From the NCBI RefSeq assembly GCF_014217835.1, contig NZ_CP055263.1, forward strand, positions 1,903,501 to 1,967,500: a DNA stretch of 64,000 nucleotides. The letters run 5' to 3'. Shown in pieces: positions 1 to 8,453 of this stretch; the stretch's first letter is position 1; every line of letters begins with the position of its first letter. Below the pieces are notes generated by a model that was not told where the DNA came from, made no database searches, and saw only the letters and a program-made list of their open reading frames with translations. Source of the stretch: Metabacillus sp. KUDC1714 (GTDB lineage: Bacteria > Bacillota > Bacilli > Bacillales > Bacillaceae). Both the position numbers and the translations under genes were made by a program.

Positions 1-1299
1 GGTAAAAAAACTGACCGCCCAGATTTTAATACAGCATCTTGGCTTGCCATGCTGTTTGGTGCTGGTATGGGGATTGGAATTGTGTACTGGAGTGTTGCTG
101 AACCTGTAACTCACTATACTTCTCCTCCCTATGGAGAACCCTTTACAGTTGACGCAGCCAATACTGCCATGAAATATACATTCTTCCATTGGGGTCTGGA
201 CCCTTGGGCCATTTATACTGTAATCGGTTTAGCACTTGCCTTTTTTCAGTATAACAAAAAGTTGCCTGCAGCAATTAGTTCGGCGTTCCAACCGATACTT
301 GGAGATAGAATTTACGGACCGATAGGAAAAACGATTGATATACTGTCGATCTTCGCAACAGTCTTTGGTATCGCAACATCCTTAGGCCTTGGTGCTATGC
401 AGGTTACTGCCGGAATGCATGACATATTCGGCGTTCCCAATGAGTTATTTGTACAGTTGATAGTCATTGCTGTAGCAACAGTCCTTTTTATCACTTCAAT
501 CAATACAGGCTTAGAGAAAGGAATCCAATATCTATCTAATGCTGCTATGATCTTATCTTTTGCCATCATGTTACTAATCTTGGTTGTTGGTCCTACCATG
601 ACTATTATTAAAGTCTTCTTTAATACCACCGGGATTTATATTAGTGACTTTATCCATATGAGCTTAAGGTTAAGGCCATTTGGTGAGGGAGAATGGATTG
701 CATCATGGACGCTATTTTATTGGGCATGGTGGATTGCATGGGCACCTTTCGTCGGCATGTTTATTGCCCGGGTTTCCAAAGGAAGAACAGTCAGGGAGTT
801 TGTTATTGGCGTGTTGGTTGTTCCTACACTCGGAACATGTCTCTGGATGTCCATATTTGGGGGCTCAGCGCTTGATATTGTTCAAAAAACGGGTAACAAT
901 GATCTGGCAAAAAATATTACCGAAAACGTATCATTGTCTATTTTTACATTCTTTGATTATCTTCCATTAAGTTCTGTATTAAGTATTTTGGGGTTTGCTG
1001 TCGTAGCCATTTATTATATAACTGTTGCAGATACAGCCACCTTTGTATTGGGAATGCTAAGTGAAGGTGGAACATTAAACCCTTCAAATAAAATTAAAAT
1101 GACATGGGGTGTCATTCAATCTGCTTTGGCTGCTGTATTACTTTTAGCTGGCGGTTTGAATGTATTGCAAACAGCTTCCATCGCCGCCGCTCTACCTTTT
1201 GCCATTATCATGGTCATCATGTGCTTCTCCTTACTAAAAGGTTTAAAAAGTGAAGTCGAAGTACAAAAAGGGAATAAAAGAAGTATGCATCAGTCTTAA
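1..1299 (+). CDS. BCCT-family (betaine/carnitine/choline-type) transporter, 5'-truncated by window edge
   Basis: The reading frame is open from base 1, before the first in-window ATG at 49, so the gene begins upstream of the window. The visible 432 residues are a polytopic membrane protein with BCCT hallmarks: an AMLFGAGMGIG stretch followed by a VAEP motif near the start, and a Trp-rich WTLFYWAWWIAWAPF segment around residue 240. The latter is the aromatic substrate-binding helix of OpuD/BetP-type carriers. Such proteins import glycine betaine, choline or carnitine with Na+ or H+ as osmoprotectants. The C-terminal tail is short and basic (KGNKRSMHQS), unlike the long osmosensing tail of BetP. 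A terminator follows directly. Substrate cannot be set from sequence alone. Confidence 0.9.
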   Translation, partial: GKKTDRPDFNTASWLAMLFGAGMGIGIVYWSVAEPVTHYTSPPYGEPFTVDAANTAMKYTFFHWGLDPWAIYTVIGLALAFFQYNKKLPAAISSAFQPILGDRIYGPIGKTIDILSIFATVFGIATSLGLGAMQVTAGMHDIFGVPNELFVQLIVIAVATVLFITSINTGLEKGIQYLSNAAMILSFAIMLLILVVGPTMTIIKVFFNTTGIYISDFIHMSLRLRPFGEGEWIASWTLFYWAWWIAWAPFVGMFIARVSKGRTVREFVIGVLVVPTLGTCLWMSIFGGSALDIVQKTGNNDLAKNITENVSLSIFTFFDYLPLSSVLSILGFAVVAIYYITVADTATFVLGMLSEGGTLNPSNKIKMTWGVIQSALAAVLLLAGGLNVLQTASIAAALPFAIIMVIMCFSLLKGLKSEVEVQKGNKRSMHQS

Positions 1300-1320
1300 A
1301 TGTTTATTAAAACAAAAAAT

Positions 1321-1354
1321 CTTCCTGATAGTGTCATTAATCAGGGAGTTTTTG
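1321..1354 (+). terminator. Intrinsic terminator of the BCCT transporter gene
   Basis: A 9-bp stem (CTTCCTGAT with ATCAGGGAG, one G·T pair) and a short loop are followed by TTTTTGTTTT, about 20 bases after the stop codon. Confidence 0.8.
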
Positions 1355-1431
1355 TTTTAATTCATGATTTATATCTTTATGAGATTTGTTTTTCTATAAA
1401 ATTCCTTACATTCTATCTTCTCGCTATTCGA

Positions 1432-1458
1432 GGGACGTGGTGCCTGTCCCCCCGTCCC
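1432..1458. repeat. GC-rich inverted-repeat motif (GGGACG … CGTCCC)
   Basis: Six-base arms GGGACG and CGTCCC bracket GTGGTGCCTGTCCCCC in an otherwise AT-rich gap. The core GGTGCCTGTCCCC resembles a short repeat I remember from Bacillaceae intergenic regions; that is memory, not verified. It lies directly after the stop of the small minus-strand ORF 1458–1577. There is no T-tract, so it is not a canonical terminator. Confidence 0.45.
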
Positions 1459-1577
1459 TATCTTATTTTAATAGAAGTAACTGTTTTTGATTTTTTAGCT
1501 ACATTAGCAAATTTATTCAACAACTTCTTATCGATTTCCTGGAGACTATTTTTCTTTTCCTTCTTTTTAGACGTCAT
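1458..1577 (-). CDS. Possible small basic protein, 39 aa, unknown
   Basis: This minus-strand ORF starts with ATG at 1577, preceded by GGGAG at about nine bases. It encodes a Lys-rich, helix-prone peptide beginning MTSKKKEKKNSLQEIDKKLL and ending TSIKIR. The composition looks like a real small cytosolic or nucleic-acid-associated protein rather than random AT-rich sequence. I recognise no family. The opposite strand has a longer 114-codon frame (1300–1644) that starts immediately after the BCCT stop without a ribosome site and runs through the terminator, so I prefer this one. It could still be chance. Confidence 0.35.
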   Translation of the reverse strand: MTSKKKEKKNSLQEIDKKLLNKFANVAKKSKTVTSIKIR

Positions 1578-1832
1578 ATGTCTTCTCTCCCATTCGGTTC
1601 ATGTTTATATTTCTATTAGTTTATACAAAAACTTATTAGTTTAAACGTTCTACCACTTCTCTCTATTGAATAGACTAGTAATATAACAAATAAGTATTTT
1701 TTAAAAAGGAATAAATAGAATGGGTTTTTGATGCTTAATCCATTGAAATAGTAATCGTTCAGAAGGTTTCTTAAGCTGAAGTAGAAAAGATAGAGAATTT
1801 AATTACGTTAATTTAGAAGGTAGGGAAATAGT

Positions 1833-2432
1833 ATGAGTAAGTCCTATTCTGATCAAAGATTATATACAATATATGAAGAAGAGCTTAATGAATTAACATA
1901 TAATCCTACAGGTCTTTTTGACAAACTACTACATCATTTATTACGAAAGTTTTCCCAAACTATCGACCTTAAATATACATTTACTGTTCCTGTTTCAGAA
2001 TTTCTTCGAGGCGAGCTTTTTTGTGAGGACGTTTCTGAAGTGATTGAAAAACCATTTACACAAACAAATTTAATCAGTATTCTTTTGGATGATTTCCTCC
2101 ATCAGGCACAACACAAAAGGAATCTTTCTGATTTATACCGAGACTTACACTCAGGCATTCAGCACCCCATCGAAATCTTTCATTACAGTGGAGAGCATGA
2201 AATTCTACATATCAATCATGAGACACAAAGAAACAAAGTGATAGACTGTATAATCAATAGAAAAAAAGCGTTAAGGCTTGAAGTCATACTAAGTGATTTA
2301 GCAAACTTAGAACCAGAAGTAACATTCAGCGTAAATGATGTCTTACAATTCATATATTGTCATTTTATTCAAAAATACAAAAATGGTACATTAACGAATG
2401 AATTAAAAAGCATCGTAAAAAGATTAGCTTAA
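1833..2432 (+). CDS. Hypothetical protein, 199 aa
   Basis: I do not recognise this protein. It is soluble by composition, with no signal peptide or membrane segment, and is acidic and helix-rich. His clusters occur around residues 29–31 (LLHHLL) and 110–130 (HYSGEHEILHINHE), which could bind metal, though no known motif is formed. A weak ribosome site (GAAGGTAGGGA) lies about seven bases before the ATG. The gene stands alone between terminator-like structures, between an osmolyte transporter and an L,D-transpeptidase. Codon use resembles its neighbours, so it is probably a real gene. Confidence 0.6.
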   Translation: MSKSYSDQRLYTIYEEELNELTYNPTGLFDKLLHHLLRKFSQTIDLKYTFTVPVSEFLRGELFCEDVSEVIEKPFTQTNLISILLDDFLHQAQHKRNLSDLYRDLHSGIQHPIEIFHYSGEHEILHINHETQRNKVIDCIINRKKALRLEVILSDLANLEPEVTFSVNDVLQFIYCHFIQKYKNGTLTNELKSIVKRLA

Positions 2433-2822
2433 AAAATTAAATGAACACCCTCTTTGTTAAACTGCTAGTGAACAGTAAATGAGAGGGTTTCCAAAAAGGA
2501 ATCTGTTTAGGAAACCCTCTGACCTTAGACTCTTTTATTTGGTTTCCCCTCAAACAAACCTATTAAAACTTATAATACGGTTCTCCAATTTAACTCTAAA
2601 TGAGGTTTCCTCCTCTACTTTATTTAATATCTAAAAATACTCTTATTCGATTAGTTGCTCTTAATGTTTTTTACCTGTCATTTCCATTAATTTAATAAAA
2701 CTTTGTAAATCTACAAATATCGACAGAATTCATCCTATTCTATTTAGTAGAATTGTAGTTAAAGTTTAATATTACTGTAAAATAATTGTAAACTTTTAAT
2801 AAAGGGCAAAGAATACAGTCTA
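2433..2822. other. Intergenic region with competing inverted repeats
   Basis: The first 90 bases contain three segments that can pair in two exclusive ways: ACCCTCT (2447–2453), AGAGGGTTTCC (2482–2492) and GGAAACCCTCT (2510–2520). The second and third form an 11-bp perfect stem. No T-tract follows directly, but the structure sits just after the 199-aa stop and may end that transcript. The remaining 300 bases are AT-rich and presumably carry the promoter of the L,D-transpeptidase gene; no other feature is visible. Confidence 0.5.
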
Positions 2823-2855
2823 ATGTTATCGAGTGTGTGTATGGGGGGAATATTT

Positions 2856-4295
2856 TTGGAAAACGCTGTAGAACAATCAGTTGTAGAAACTGATTACTCA
2901 CGGAAAAAATCAGTTAAATGGTATAAAACTTGGAAGTTTATTACAACAATTATCATTATTGCACTCATATTAGTGACAATGAGCTATTATCAGGCGTCCC
3001 ATTTTAATACAGGTATTACGATTAATGGCGTAAAAGTAAATGGCCTGACTGCTGATCAGGCTCTAAAAAGTATACAAACATCAGTTTTAAAGAACGATGT
3101 CTATGTTGGAAAACAACTAATTTTAGACGGAAAAGATATGAAGATGGGATTTACTGCAAGTGATCTGCCAGCAGTAAAAAAATTATTAAAAGGCCAGTGG
3201 ACATTTTTTCCTTCCTTCAAGGAAAAAAATTATTCCTTAATGCCAAGCAAACAGGACCAGTATCGTAGCGAAGTGCTGAAAACTGAACTAGAACAAAAAC
3301 TCATCTCAATGAATCAAAATTTAAAAGCACCTAAAGATGCACAGGCATATCTGGAGGAAGGAAAAATTATCGTTTCAAAGAGTATTGATGGTAAACAATA
3401 TGATGTTACCAGTCTTTTAAAGGATTTCGAAACCCAGGGCTATACTAGTAAAATCCTTCTGAGCCCTGCATACCTACGCCCAATTAAGGAGGATAGTCAA
3501 ATTGTAAAAAATGAAGAGAAAAAGCTAAACGAACTCCTTCAACAAACCGTTGAATATAAGGTACAGGATCAAATTTATTCATTAAAGGCAAGCGAATTAA
3601 TTAAAAATGCTACTGTGTCAAAGGATTTGAAAGTTTCAATAGACCCAGGCAATATTAAAAATAAAATAGCTGAAATTAATGAATCTCAATCCACATTAGG
3701 TAAAAATTTCAGCTTTAAGACCCATTCAGGGTCAGTCATTTCAGTTAAAGGACAGGGTTATGGCTGGGCACTTAATGTAGCTAAAGAAACCTCACTGATT
3801 CAAGAAGCACTTGAAAAAGGAGAAAAATCGGTTTCTGCTTCAAATATTTACGGAAATGGCTGGAGCAATGAGGGCTATGGTTATGAAACAACAACAAACA
3901 ATGGTATTGGTGACACTTATGCTGAAGTATCGATTGCAGAACAACGAATTTGGATCTACAGAGATGGAAAATTAGTAGTAACAACTAATGTAGTTACTGG
4001 AAAACATAGTACACAAGAGGATACATCAAAAGGAGTTTGGTATATCCTCTATAAACGAACACCTTACACTCTAACGGGAAGTTCTTCAGGTAATCCTAAT
4101 TATTCAATTGAAGTAGATTATTGGGCACCATTTACAAACAGTGGACAAGGCTTCCACGACGCTGGTTGGCGAAAAAACTGGGCAAGCAATGCCTATCTTA
4201 CTGCAGGATCAGGTGGATGTGTCAACGTATCCCCTAGTGTAATGAAATCTGTGTATGATAATCTCAGTGTCTACCAGCCAGTTGTTGTCTATTAG
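2856..4295 (+). CDS. Membrane-anchored L,D-transpeptidase (YkuD domain) with peptidoglycan-binding repeats
   Basis: This enzyme should make 3→3 peptidoglycan cross-links or attach proteins to peptidoglycan at the outer membrane face. I place the start at TTG 2856, because GGGGGGAA lies five bases upstream; an ATG at 2823 in the same frame has no ribosome site. The 479-residue product has a cytoplasmic N-tail, one membrane helix (about 28–46), and two regions typical of the PG_binding_4 domain (about 55–330). The C-terminal YkuD catalytic domain runs from about 350 to 479. His434 (FHDAGW) and Cys455 in SGGCVNVSP form the active-site signature; the family usually has S/T-H-G-C, here S-G-G-C. 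The architecture resembles enterococcal Ldt(fm). It is monocistronic with its own terminator. Confidence 0.9.
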   Translation: MENAVEQSVVETDYSRKKSVKWYKTWKFITTIIIIALILVTMSYYQASHFNTGITINGVKVNGLTADQALKSIQTSVLKNDVYVGKQLILDGKDMKMGFTASDLPAVKKLLKGQWTFFPSFKEKNYSLMPSKQDQYRSEVLKTELEQKLISMNQNLKAPKDAQAYLEEGKIIVSKSIDGKQYDVTSLLKDFETQGYTSKILLSPAYLRPIKEDSQIVKNEEKKLNELLQQTVEYKVQDQIYSLKASELIKNATVSKDLKVSIDPGNIKNKIAEINESQSTLGKNFSFKTHSGSVISVKGQGYGWALNVAKETSLIQEALEKGEKSVSASNIYGNGWSNEGYGYETTTNNGIGDTYAEVSIAEQRIWIYRDGKLVVTTNVVTGKHSTQEDTSKGVWYILYKRTPYTLTGSSSGNPNYSIEVDYWAPFTNSGQGFHDAGWRKNWASNAYLTAGSGGCVNVSPSVMKSVYDNLSVYQPVVVY

Positions 4296-4302
4296 AAAAT
4301 AA

Positions 4303-4336
4303 AACTCAGGAATCGTTAATGATTCCTGAGTTTTTA
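4303..4336 (+). terminator. Intrinsic terminator of the L,D-transpeptidase gene
   Basis: A perfect 11-bp stem (ACTCAGGAATC/GATTCCTGAGT) with a 6-base loop is followed by TTTTATT. Confidence 0.9.
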
Positions 4337-4513
4337 TTATTTATCTATTGAAAACACAGCTGATCTTTAAGTAATGCACACAATTTCGTTTATTGCTAGC
4401 ACTCCTCGCTTCAAACTCCTTTCAATCTTCCTTTGAAAAAACACTTAGAAAATTACTGCTCTTGTTGAGCTTTTCCCTATAATATAAATTGTTTTTCACC
4501 TATTATTTAACAA

Positions 4514-5659
4514 TCATTCATCGGAATTTTTTACAGCTCTCATGGATGCCGCAATGTTTCTTGCTGTTCTTTCCATGTAATGTGCAGCATGTTCAAACGC
4601 ATCTGGAAGTTTTACAATACCTGGTACTATACTGAAAAGGGCATCAATTCCGTGTTCATACACTACATCGCTGTCTTCTGATAATGATCCCGCAAGTCCT
4701 ATTACAGGCACACCATATTTTTTAGCTGCTTTTGCCACGCCGATTGGAGTTTTCCCATAAATAGTTTGACTATCAATCCGACCTTCACCCGTAATAACAA
4801 GGTCTGCATCTTTGACTACTTCTTCAAAGTTTACAGCATCCAAGACTATTTGGATCCCTCTTTTTAAGTCTCCATTAAGAAAAGCAAGCAGACTTGCTCC
4901 AAGGCCCCCAGCTGCACCGACGCCCTCTATATCTCGAAAGGATTTCCCAAGTACTCTTTCTGCGACGTCAGCAAAGTGGGACAGGTTCTTATCAAGCAAA
5001 TCTATCATCTCAGGTGTGGCACCCTTTTGAGGACCGAAAATTGCTGAAGCACCTCTAGGTCCTGTTAAAGGATTATCAACGTCACAGGCTACTTCAATTT
5101 GAACATCTTTCAATCTGTCGTCAAGACCGGCCAAGTCTATTGTAACAATTTGTGAGAGGGCACCGCCTCCGAAACCAATATCGTTTCCTAATTCATCTAG
5201 TAGTCTTATCCCCAATGCTTGGACCATTCCGGCTCCCCCATCGTTTGTAGCACTGCCACCAAGCCCGATGATAATATGATTTACACCAAAATCAAGTGCA
5301 GCTGATATTAATTCTCCTGTTCCTTTTGTCGAGGTGACTAACGGGTTTCTATTTTCGGCAGGTACAAGATGCAAACCTGAGGCAGCAGCCATTTCTATAA
5401 CAGCTGTCTCCCCGTCTCCAATTAATCCAAAGAATGCTTTAACTGGTTCACCCAAGGGGCCAGTTACGATTCTTTCCTCAATTTTACCGTTTGTAGCATC
5501 TACGAGTGACTGTACGGTTCCCTCACCGCCATCTGCCATCGGCATTTTACTGTACCTAGCATTTGGAAAAACCAATTTGAAGCCTCTCTCAATTGCATTG
5601 GCAGCCTCCAGAGCCGATAAACTTTCCTTAAAAGAGTCCGGGGCAATTACAATTTTCAT
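4514..5659 (-). CDS. glxK: Glycerate kinase, type 1 (GlxK/GarK family)
   Basis: It phosphorylates D-glycerate with ATP; members of this family usually form 2-phosphoglycerate, which feeds lower glycolysis. The N-terminus KIVIAPDSFKESLSALEAA and the internal stretches MPMADGGEGT and GLGGSATNDGGAGM are diagnostic. The 381-aa length is normal. AAAGGAGATGG precedes the ATG. It lies 192 bases downstream of a GntP-type permease, and beyond that a CdaR-type regulator, all on the same strand. This gives a complete glycerate uptake-and-use module. No clear terminator was found after it. Confidence 0.95.
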   Translation of the reverse strand: MKIVIAPDSFKESLSALEAANAIERGFKLVFPNARYSKMPMADGGEGTVQSLVDATNGKIEERIVTGPLGEPVKAFFGLIGDGETAVIEMAAASGLHLVPAENRNPLVTSTKGTGELISAALDFGVNHIIIGLGGSATNDGGAGMVQALGIRLLDELGNDIGFGGGALSQIVTIDLAGLDDRLKDVQIEVACDVDNPLTGPRGASAIFGPQKGATPEMIDLLDKNLSHFADVAERVLGKSFRDIEGVGAAGGLGASLLAFLNGDLKRGIQIVLDAVNFEEVVKDADLVITGEGRIDSQTIYGKTPIGVAKAAKKYGVPVIGLAGSLSEDSDVVYEHGIDALFSIVPGIVKLPDAFEHAAHYMERTARNIAASMRAVKNSDE

Positions 5660-5851
5660 AGTTTTCCATCTCCTTTCTAATAATCGTTATTTAAGTTCGA
5701 TAAAACCAGCATAAGATTTGCCGACCCTATGTTCTCCACAGAATCTACGATATATCGCACGACCGAGCGTTAGCTTTTCTAGGACATCTTAGTGTTTATT
5801 CGAGCTTAGTTAGCTGTTTGTTCTTTTTTTCTATTTTTTTGCCGTGCATTC

Positions 5852-7120
5852 TTAACCAAATAACTTAAAGACTCCGAATATGAGAGTTGAAATAATTGCA
5901 AGTGTTAAACCGACTAAAGACTCGTATGGCATCAATTTTAATCGTTCCTTAATGTCCATATTGACACTTCCAGCTGTAGCGTGGAAAAAGCTTCCGTGCG
6001 GTAAGTGGTCTAATACTGTTGCACCTGCATGAATCATTGCCGCTCCAGCTAATGCTGATACACCCAATCCTAAAATTGTGCCACTGAAAACGCTGCTCGC
6101 TACTGCTGTACCAGCTGTAGTTGAAGCAGTTGCAGCTGACATGAAAATCCCAGACATAGGCGCCAATAAATAAGCTGGCAGACCTGAAGCACTTAACGAA
6201 TTTATAATGATATCTTTCAAGGCAGAGTTAGCAATAATTCCTGCTAATGTACCAGTACCTAATAGCATAATGGCTACGCCGGACATTTTGCTCAGACCAG
6301 AAACGGCATAATCATTAATTTTCCTTGTCTTTTTCATTGCAATTGCGCCAATAATTCCTCCAACTGGCAGAGCAACCATTGGATCAATGTTGATATCAAA
6401 TAATGGTCGCAAGGCGAGCATTATAATTGTGACTAGCGGTGCGATCAATGCTGTTATGAAAATAGGAACCTCTGTATTATCCGTCATTTCAATATCTTTG
6501 CTTAACACTTCAGAGCCTTTATTTACAAGTCTTTTCGCAAAGAAATACGTAACAGCCAGTCCGAAAATGGCCGGGATGATTCCTGCAACCATAATGGATG
6601 TTAGTGGAACGCCAAATGCGTCAGAAGCAGCAATAGCATTCGGGTTTGGTGACATAATATTCCCTGCTTTTCCGCCACCAATCATCGCTAGTAATATAGC
6701 TGTTTTTGAAAGATGTGCACGTTTAGCAATTGCCAAAGCAATCGGTGATACGGTAATAACAGCTACGTCTACGAACACCCCAACCGCTGTTAAGATCATC
6801 GTTGCAACAGATAATGCCAGCAACGCACGTGTTTCCCCAAATTTTTTGACAATCGTTTCCGCAATCGATGAAGCAGCCCCTGATTCAATTAAGACCCCAG
6901 CCAGGATACCCGCAGCCATAATTCGCAATACTGCCGGAATGATTCCTTTGGCCCCTTCCATCATTAAGGTAACTGTATTTGTAATATCTACGCCGCCAAT
7001 CAACCCGCCGATTAAAGCTCCGGCAACCATCCCATATGCTGGCGGGACTTTTTTTAAGATTAGTATAATCGCAATGATTAAGGCACTAACGGCTCCTAGA
7101 GCGCTTACAGTAACATCCAT
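5852..7120 (-). CDS. GntP-family permease, probable glycerate/sugar-acid importer
   Basis: A hydrophobic protein of 422 residues with 11–12 predicted membrane segments. It carries GntP-family features such as the Gly/Ala-rich GGGKAGNIMSPNPNAIA region near residue 150, and the late DHLPHGSFFHATAG region. The family imports gluconate and related hydroxy acids with protons. The neighbouring glycerate kinase suggests glycerate as substrate (inference). A strong GGGGGA ribosome site lies six bases before the ATG at 7120. A cre-like site and an 18-bp palindrome lie between this gene and cdaR, suggesting its own promoter with catabolite repression and local regulation. Confidence 0.85.
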   Translation of the reverse strand: MDVTVSALGAVSALIIAIILILKKVPPAYGMVAGALIGGLIGGVDITNTVTLMMEGAKGIIPAVLRIMAAGILAGVLIESGAASSIAETIVKKFGETRALLALSVATMILTAVGVFVDVAVITVSPIALAIAKRAHLSKTAILLAMIGGGKAGNIMSPNPNAIAASDAFGVPLTSIMVAGIIPAIFGLAVTYFFAKRLVNKGSEVLSKDIEMTDNTEVPIFITALIAPLVTIIMLALRPLFDINIDPMVALPVGGIIGAIAMKKTRKINDYAVSGLSKMSGVAIMLLGTGTLAGIIANSALKDIIINSLSASGLPAYLLAPMSGIFMSAATASTTAGTAVASSVFSGTILGLGVSALAGAAMIHAGATVLDHLPHGSFFHATAGSVNMDIKERLKLMPYESLVGLTLAIISTLIFGVFKLFG

Positions 7121-7160
7121 GCTGATTCCCCCACAGTGCTTGTTTTGTGTTATGTTTATA

Positions 7161-7176
7161 TTGTAAGCGTTTGCTT
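7161..7176 (-). promoter_or_regulatory. Candidate CcpA-binding cre site upstream of gntP–glxK
   Basis: On the minus strand AAGCAAACGCTTACAA matches the consensus WTGNAARCGNWWWCAW at all but one fixed position. It lies about 40 bases upstream of the permease start, a position expected for repression by CcpA when better sugars are present. Confidence 0.55.
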
Positions 7177-7229
7177 GTGTGATTACATTGTGAAAGATGA
7201 TAAAATATTAGCTTAAAAAAATCACATTA

Positions 7230-7247
7230 ATTGTGCATATGCACAAT
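7230..7247. promoter_or_regulatory. Perfect 18-bp palindrome between cdaR and gntP, candidate operator
   Basis: ATTGTGCATATGCACAAT is a perfect palindrome touching the last base of the cdaR stop codon and about 110 bases upstream of gntP. A second dyad CACATTAATTGTG (7223–7235) overlaps its left arm. No T-tract follows, so it is not a terminator. The likeliest reader is the adjacent CdaR-type activator (inference). Confidence 0.45.
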
Positions 7248-8359
7248 CAACTAATATCATGCAGCAGCTTTGCCATATACAATTCAATTAAATCTTTTAT
7301 ATTTCGTGGATCTTTGCCTGTCAATTCTGAAATTTTCTCAAGACGGTACCTTAGGGTATTCCGATGGATAAACAAACTTTCTGCAATCTTGTTCAATTCT
7401 CCCCCCTCCCTTATATAGGCTTCCAGCGTATCGGCCAGTTCTCCCTTCTTACCTTGATCTAGCAGCTGATGGTAATAGGAAAAGATACTTTTATCTTCAT
7501 ACTGGACCAATTTTGCCAGCATTATTTCTAATTGGTAATCGTCGAATTGATAGAAGCTCGTATCAGGCTGTAGCTTGTTGCCTACCATAATTGCTCTTTT
7601 CGCCTGATAGAATGAAGATTTTAATTCTTTTATGTTTTCGGCCAGACCTCCACTTCCAATAAGGACCTTGCCGCCTGATACTTTTAGCAATCGTTTTAAT
7701 AACGGTGGTAAATCCCTTTCGGACTCGTTAACAGCTGCTGCTTTAAGAATGACTATTTCATCGTTAAAAGTAACACCGATTAAATCAGCCTTACCAATTT
7801 CATACTGAACTGACCTAATTAGTTGATTAGAGATTTCTGTATAATCTCGTTTTTCGATGACGATAGCAACTCTTGGATGTTCTAAATTAATCCCAAGAAA
7901 TCCGGCACGTTCTTTTATTGATTCCTCATTCAATCCTTCTTCTGAAATAAGCTGATTCACAATCTCACTTTGAAGTCTTTGCTTCCATTGCACCCTCTCA
8001 AGCAAAAACGACTGCTCCAAAACTAGTTCTGCCGCCATTTTTACAAGCTGGGCATAATTCCGAATTTGCTCTGGCTCCCCTGTAATACCCACAACACCAA
8101 CAATTTGATTACTAAAGCGTATAGGTAAATTGATTCCAGGTCTAGAACCCTTCATTGTCACAGCCCTAAAACTATCTATTTCAACACTTTCTCCTTTTTT
8201 AAGGACGAGAAGAGCACCAGCATGGAGTTGATTAATCCTTTCGCTATCTCCGGATCCTATGATAACTCCCTCACCATTCATAACATTTATATTTCTATTT
8301 AAAATTTTCATTGTACGCTCAACAATTTCCTGAGCCAGTTCATAGGTTAAAAATTGCAT
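7247..8359 (-). CDS. CdaR/PucR-family transcriptional regulator of sugar-acid (glycerate) use
   Basis: A 370-residue protein with the three-part CdaR layout. The N-terminal sugar-diacid-recognition domain covers about 1–135. A middle GGDEF-like region covers about 140–285. The C-terminal PucR helix-turn-helix is around 315–365, with FIHRNTLRYRLEKI. E. coli CdaR activates glucarate, galactarate and glycerate genes, and B. subtilis homologues sit beside gntP/glxK-type genes. The placement directly upstream of a GntP permease and glycerate kinase supports sensing of glycerate or a related acid. The start lies at the beginning of the domain, but no strong ribosome site is visible. Confidence 0.85.
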   Translation of the reverse strand: MQFLTYELAQEIVERTMKILNRNINVMNGEGVIIGSGDSERINQLHAGALLVLKKGESVEIDSFRAVTMKGSRPGINLPIRFSNQIVGVVGITGEPEQIRNYAQLVKMAAELVLEQSFLLERVQWKQRLQSEIVNQLISEEGLNEESIKERAGFLGINLEHPRVAIVIEKRDYTEISNQLIRSVQYEIGKADLIGVTFNDEIVILKAAAVNESERDLPPLLKRLLKVSGGKVLIGSGGLAENIKELKSSFYQAKRAIMVGNKLQPDTSFYQFDDYQLEIMLAKLVQYEDKSIFSYYHQLLDQGKKGELADTLEAYIREGGELNKIAESLFIHRNTLRYRLEKISELTGKDPRNIKDLIELYMAKLLHDIS

Positions 8360-8453
8360 GCTTGTTTACCTGCCTTCCTGCTCTTTCATTAAAACATCAT
8401 ATTTACTTATGATAGGGTTTCCTTGACTTATCTAAATGAGGTATCGAGTTTTC

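Larger units (their letters stand above)
1355..1832. other. Intergenic region between the BCCT gene and the 199-aa ORF
   Basis: AT-rich gap. Apart from the possible small minus-strand ORF and the GGGACG inverted repeat listed separately, nothing is recognisable. The last 180 bases presumably hold the promoter of the 199-aa gene, but no convincing sigma-A element stands out. Confidence 0.5.

Noticed and set aside
1300..1644. 114-codon plus-strand frame after the BCCT gene
   Set aside because: Starts at the BCCT stop without a ribosome site, crosses a terminator, and has hydrophobic low-complexity composition typical of AT-rich noise.
6387..7166. 259-codon plus-strand frame opposite gntP
   Set aside because: Shadow of the permease on the other strand; Ile/Thr/Ala-rich translation with no family features.
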